The position numbers were made by a program, and so were the translations under genes. A DNA stretch of 64,000 nt from Flavobacterium humidisoli. Its GTDB lineage: Bacteria; Bacteroidota; Bacteroidia; Flavobacteriales; Flavobacteriaceae. The notes beneath the pieces were generated by a model. The model was not told the origin of the DNA. It saw only the letters and a program-made list of their open reading frames with translations, and made no database searches. Each line of letters opens with the position of its first letter. Positions within the stretch are counted from its first letter, which is position 1. The stretch covers positions 4,712,001 to 4,776,000 of the forward strand of contig NZ_CP096829.1 in assembly GCF_023272795.1 (NCBI RefSeq), read 5' to 3'. This document shows, piece by piece, positions 61,327 through 64,000 of this stretch.

Positions 61327-64000
61327 ATGAAAAAATTTGTACAAGGTCTGGTGGCTTTCTCCTTGAAAAACTCACTCATTGTGTTTTTCCTGACTGCCGT
61401 TTTATTGGTAGCGGGAATCGTGAGTTACATTCATACACCTATAGAAGCATTTCCTGATGTAACCAATACCAGAGCCAGAATTATTACGCAATGGCCTGGA
61501 CGAAGTGCCGAAGAAGTAGAGAAATTCATCACGCTTCCTATTTCGAAACAAATGAATACCATCCCTAAAAAGGCAGAAGTTCGTTCTATTTCCCTTTTCG
61601 GATTATCGGTAGTAACGGTTTTATTTGATGACGGAGTCGAAGATTTTTACGCACAGCAATACGCTTCAAACCGATTAAACGGACTGGATCTTCCTGAAGG
61701 TGCCGATGTCGAAATTGATCCGCCGTCTGGTGCAACAGGCGAAATCTTTAGATATGTAATTAAAAGTGACTTGCCTATTAAAGAAGTTCAAGCCATTCAG
61801 GACTGGGTTATCGAAAGAGAATTGGTTGCTGTTCCCGGAGTTGCCGATGTGGTAAGTTTTGGTGGGGAAGAAAAAATGTTTGAAATCAAAATTAACCCAA
61901 CAGAACTTGAAAATTACAATTTATCGGCATTGGATGTTTACGAAGCGGTTTCCAAAAGTAACATCAATGTGGGCGGAGACGTCATTCAGCGTGGCGATCA
62001 AGCTTATGTGGTGCGTGGAGTTGGATTGGTAAATAAAGTCGAAGATATTGGCAATATTTTAATTGAAACCAAAGGCGGCGCGCCAGTTCTAGTAAAACAC
62101 GTAGCTGAAGTTTCGATTTCAGCAAAACCAAGATTAGGACAAGTGGGTTTAGATGGCGACGATGATGTTGTAGAAGGAATCGTAATTATGCTTCGTGGCG
62201 AAAATCCAGGTGAAGTGATCAAAAGACTTAAAGAACGTTTGACCGAACTGAACGAAAGAGTTCTGCCAGACAATGTAAAAATAGTTCCGTTTATTGATCG
62301 TACCGAATTGGTAAATACAACTGTAAAAACCGTAACTAAAAACCTTGTTGAAGGTATATTACTTGTATCGCTAATCGTGTTTGTTTTCCTTTACAACTGG
62401 AGAACTTCACTAATTGTCGCATCGGTAATTCCGCTTTCGTTTTTGTTTGCGATTATCATGCTGAGAATTCAGGGACTGCCCGCAAATTTGATTTCTATGG
62501 GAGCACTCGATTTCGGATTACTGCTCGAAGGAACATTGGTTATCGTAGAAAATGTGTTCGTTTCTCTTGAAAAGAAAGCCCATAAAGTGGGAATGGAACG
62601 TTTTAACAGTATGAGCAAAATGGGGTTAATCAAGAAAAGCGTGGGAAGCGTAGCAACTTATATTTTCTTCGCATTAATTATTTTGATTGTCGCTTTAATG
62701 CCAATTTTCTCTTTCACGAAAGTAGAAGGAAAAATGTTCTCTCCCCTAGCCTTTACTCTAGGTTATGCTTTATTAGGTTCGCTGATTTTATCGCTTACTT
62801 ACGTGCCTGCGATGTGTAAAATGATGCTGACGAAAAATATTGTCGAGAAAGAGAATAGGATCTCACGTTTCTTTAGAACTAATTTATACAGACTGTTTCA
62901 ATGGAGTACTAAACATAGAAAAACTACCATTTATGTTTTCTTAGCTTTATTGGCTATTTGTTGTGTGCGATTTGCATTTTACGGATCAGAGTTTATTCCA
63001 AAACTTAATGAAGGGGCGATTTATGTGAGAGCAACGCTTCCGAATAGCATCAATTTGGATGAATCGGTTCGTTTGACTAAAGAAATGAAAGCCAAAATCA
63101 GGAAGTTTGAAGAAGTAAAATTTGTGCTATCGCAAACGGGAAGACCAAACGACGGAACCGACCCAACAGGATTTTTTAATATCGAATTCCATATCGAATT
63201 AAAGCATAAAGACGAATGGAAACATGATATCAGCAAAGAGGAACTGATTGCCGAAATCAAAAAAGTGCTCGATGTATATCCAGGAGTTGCATTTGGTTTC
63301 AGTCAGCCAATTCAAGATAATGTTGAAGAATATGTAGCAGGAGTTAAAAGTCCGCTGGCGATTAAGATTTTCGGAAGTGATCTTTTCCAAATGGAAGAAA
63401 TGGCGGCAAAAGTCGCTAATTCCATCAAAGATGTAAAAGGAATTGAAGACATCAACGTCTATAAAAACATTGGATTGCCAGAATTGAGAATTCAGCTGAA
63501 CGACGAAAAAATGGCACGTTATGCCGTAACTACTGCCGATGCGCAAGCTGTGATTAGAATGACAATTGGCGGACAAGCAGCAACCAAATTTTATGATGAC
63601 GAAAAGATATTTGATATTACCCTGCGTTTTGAAAAAGAATATCGTGATTCTAAAGAGAAAATCGAAGGCATTCTGATTCCAACCCTAAATGGTAAAAAAG
63701 TGCCGCTAAAAGAAATTGCAACGGTAGATTATAAAACGGGACCGACTTTTATTTATCGTGAAGGAAACAGCCGTTATATTGCCGTAGGATTTAGCATTGA
63801 AGGTCGAGATTTAGGAAGTACTATTGATGAAGCTCAGAAAAAAGTAGCAGCCGAAGTAAAACTTCCTAAAGAAAATGTCATGAAATGGGCAGGAGAATTT
63901 GAAAGTAAAGAAAGAGCCATCAAACAATTGGCAATGATTATACCTGTGGTTTTGGTCTTAATTTTATGTCTATTGTATTTCAACTTTGGTAATTTCAAAG
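61327..64000 (+). CDS. CzcA-like heavy-metal RND efflux pump (3' truncated by window)
   Basis: The first 891 residues of an HME-RND inner-membrane pump, running off the window edge. N-terminal MKKFVQGLVAFSLKNSLIVFF starts at the ATG at 61327. The porter-domain start is VTNTRARIITQWPGRSAEEVE. TM4 reads DFGLLLEGTLVIVEN near 398, the CzcA-type DFG...VEN relay with Glu replacing the second Asp. The protein continues through TM5-7, the second periplasmic half (KINPTELENYNLS...; TGRPNDGTDPTGFF) to TM8-9 at the window end. It is third in the operon. Divalent-metal export is inferred from the DFG motif. Confidence 0.9.
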   Translation, partial: MKKFVQGLVAFSLKNSLIVFFLTAVLLVAGIVSYIHTPIEAFPDVTNTRARIITQWPGRSAEEVEKFITLPISKQMNTIPKKAEVRSISLFGLSVVTVLFDDGVEDFYAQQYASNRLNGLDLPEGADVEIDPPSGATGEIFRYVIKSDLPIKEVQAIQDWVIERELVAVPGVADVVSFGGEEKMFEIKINPTELENYNLSALDVYEAVSKSNINVGGDVIQRGDQAYVVRGVGLVNKVEDIGNILIETKGGAPVLVKHVAEVSISAKPRLGQVGLDGDDDVVEGIVIMLRGENPGEVIKRLKERLTELNERVLPDNVKIVPFIDRTELVNTTVKTVTKNLVEGILLVSLIVFVFLYNWRTSLIVASVIPLSFLFAIIMLRIQGLPANLISMGALDFGLLLEGTLVIVENVFVSLEKKAHKVGMERFNSMSKMGLIKKSVGSVATYIFFALIILIVALMPIFSFTKVEGKMFSPLAFTLGYALLGSLILSLTYVPAMCKMMLTKNIVEKENRISRFFRTNLYRLFQWSTKHRKTTIYVFLALLAICCVRFAFYGSEFIPKLNEGAIYVRATLPNSINLDESVRLTKEMKAKIRKFEEVKFVLSQTGRPNDGTDPTGFFNIEFHIELKHKDEWKHDISKEELIAEIKKVLDVYPGVAFGFSQPIQDNVEEYVAGVKSPLAIKIFGSDLFQMEEMAAKVANSIKDVKGIEDINVYKNIGLPELRIQLNDEKMARYAVTTADAQAVIRMTIGGQAATKFYDDEKIFDITLRFEKEYRDSKEKIEGILIPTLNGKKVPLKEIATVDYKTGPTFIYREGNSRYIAVGFSIEGRDLGSTIDEAQKKVAAEVKLPKENVMKWAGEFESKERAIKQLAMIIPVVLVLILCLLYFNFGNFK

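Overview
The window looks like the chromosome of a Flavobacterium-type Bacteroidota, close in style to the F. johnsoniae group. The DNA is AT-rich. SusC/SusD and TonB-dependent receptors are present, and exported proteins have signal peptides ending in ..AQ or a lipobox Cys. Many genes are preceded by the Bacteroidota -7 element TAnnTTTG, with little sign of Shine-Dalgarno sites. No rRNA, tRNA, insertion sequence, prophage or CRISPR array was seen.

1-18.3 kb (minus strand) is a pectin utilisation locus of 12 genes read leftward from one promoter near 18.28 kb: GH28, SusC, SusD, an alpha/beta hydrolase, a DUF4861 protein, three tandem GH105 genes, GH43, a PL10-CE8 fusion, a second GH28 and a CE12 deacetylase, closed by a terminator at 201-230. 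18.5-19.5 kb is a divergent LacI-family regulator. 19.8-29.6 kb (minus) encodes uronate catabolism: UxaA, UxaB, KdgA, KdgK, UxaC, KduD, KduI and an ExuT-like transporter. PL10 and GH105 products (unsaturated uronates) enter through KduI/KduD. Galacturonate from the GH28 enzymes enters through UxaC/UxaB/UxaA. Both branches meet at KDG and end in pyruvate and glyceraldehyde-3-phosphate through KdgK and KdgA. Near-identical palindromes (TGTAATCGATTRCA) sit directly against the -7 element of the GH28, kduI and transporter promoters, and a degenerate copy lies upstream of lacI, so the regulator very probably controls the whole pathway.

30.0-37.3 kb has a secreted esterase and an iron-uptake-like locus (TonB-dependent receptor, DUF4374 lipoprotein, PepSY membrane protein, divergent AraC regulator). 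The receptor has no usual start codon, and a 21-bp-period direct repeat lies in its upstream region. 37.8-42.9 kb holds small accessory genes: a receiver-like protein, a 2'-5' RNA ligase-like protein, an AraC regulator, two SDR oxidoreductases and two PepSY-like periplasmic proteins. 43.0-50.8 kb is a LytS/LytTR two-component system divergent from an OMF-RND-adaptor efflux operon whose pump carries an EF-hand loop.

51.0-54.3 kb is the strongest accessory-island candidate. It is very AT-rich and encodes a P-loop-like/cytidine-deaminase fusion resembling anti-phage dCTP deaminases, then a separately promoted pair (an HEXXH protein plus an 81-residue protein). 54.3-56.7 kb has two unknown small genes, a dense cluster of perfect hairpins and dispersed repeats, and a DJ-1/PfpI protein. 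56.8-64.0 kb is an OmpR-type two-component system followed by a CusC/CusB/CzcA-like metal efflux operon cut by the window edge.

Intergenic spacers repeatedly carry short tandem arrays with a 7-nt period but different unit sequences, one of which runs into the 3' end of the RND pump gene.
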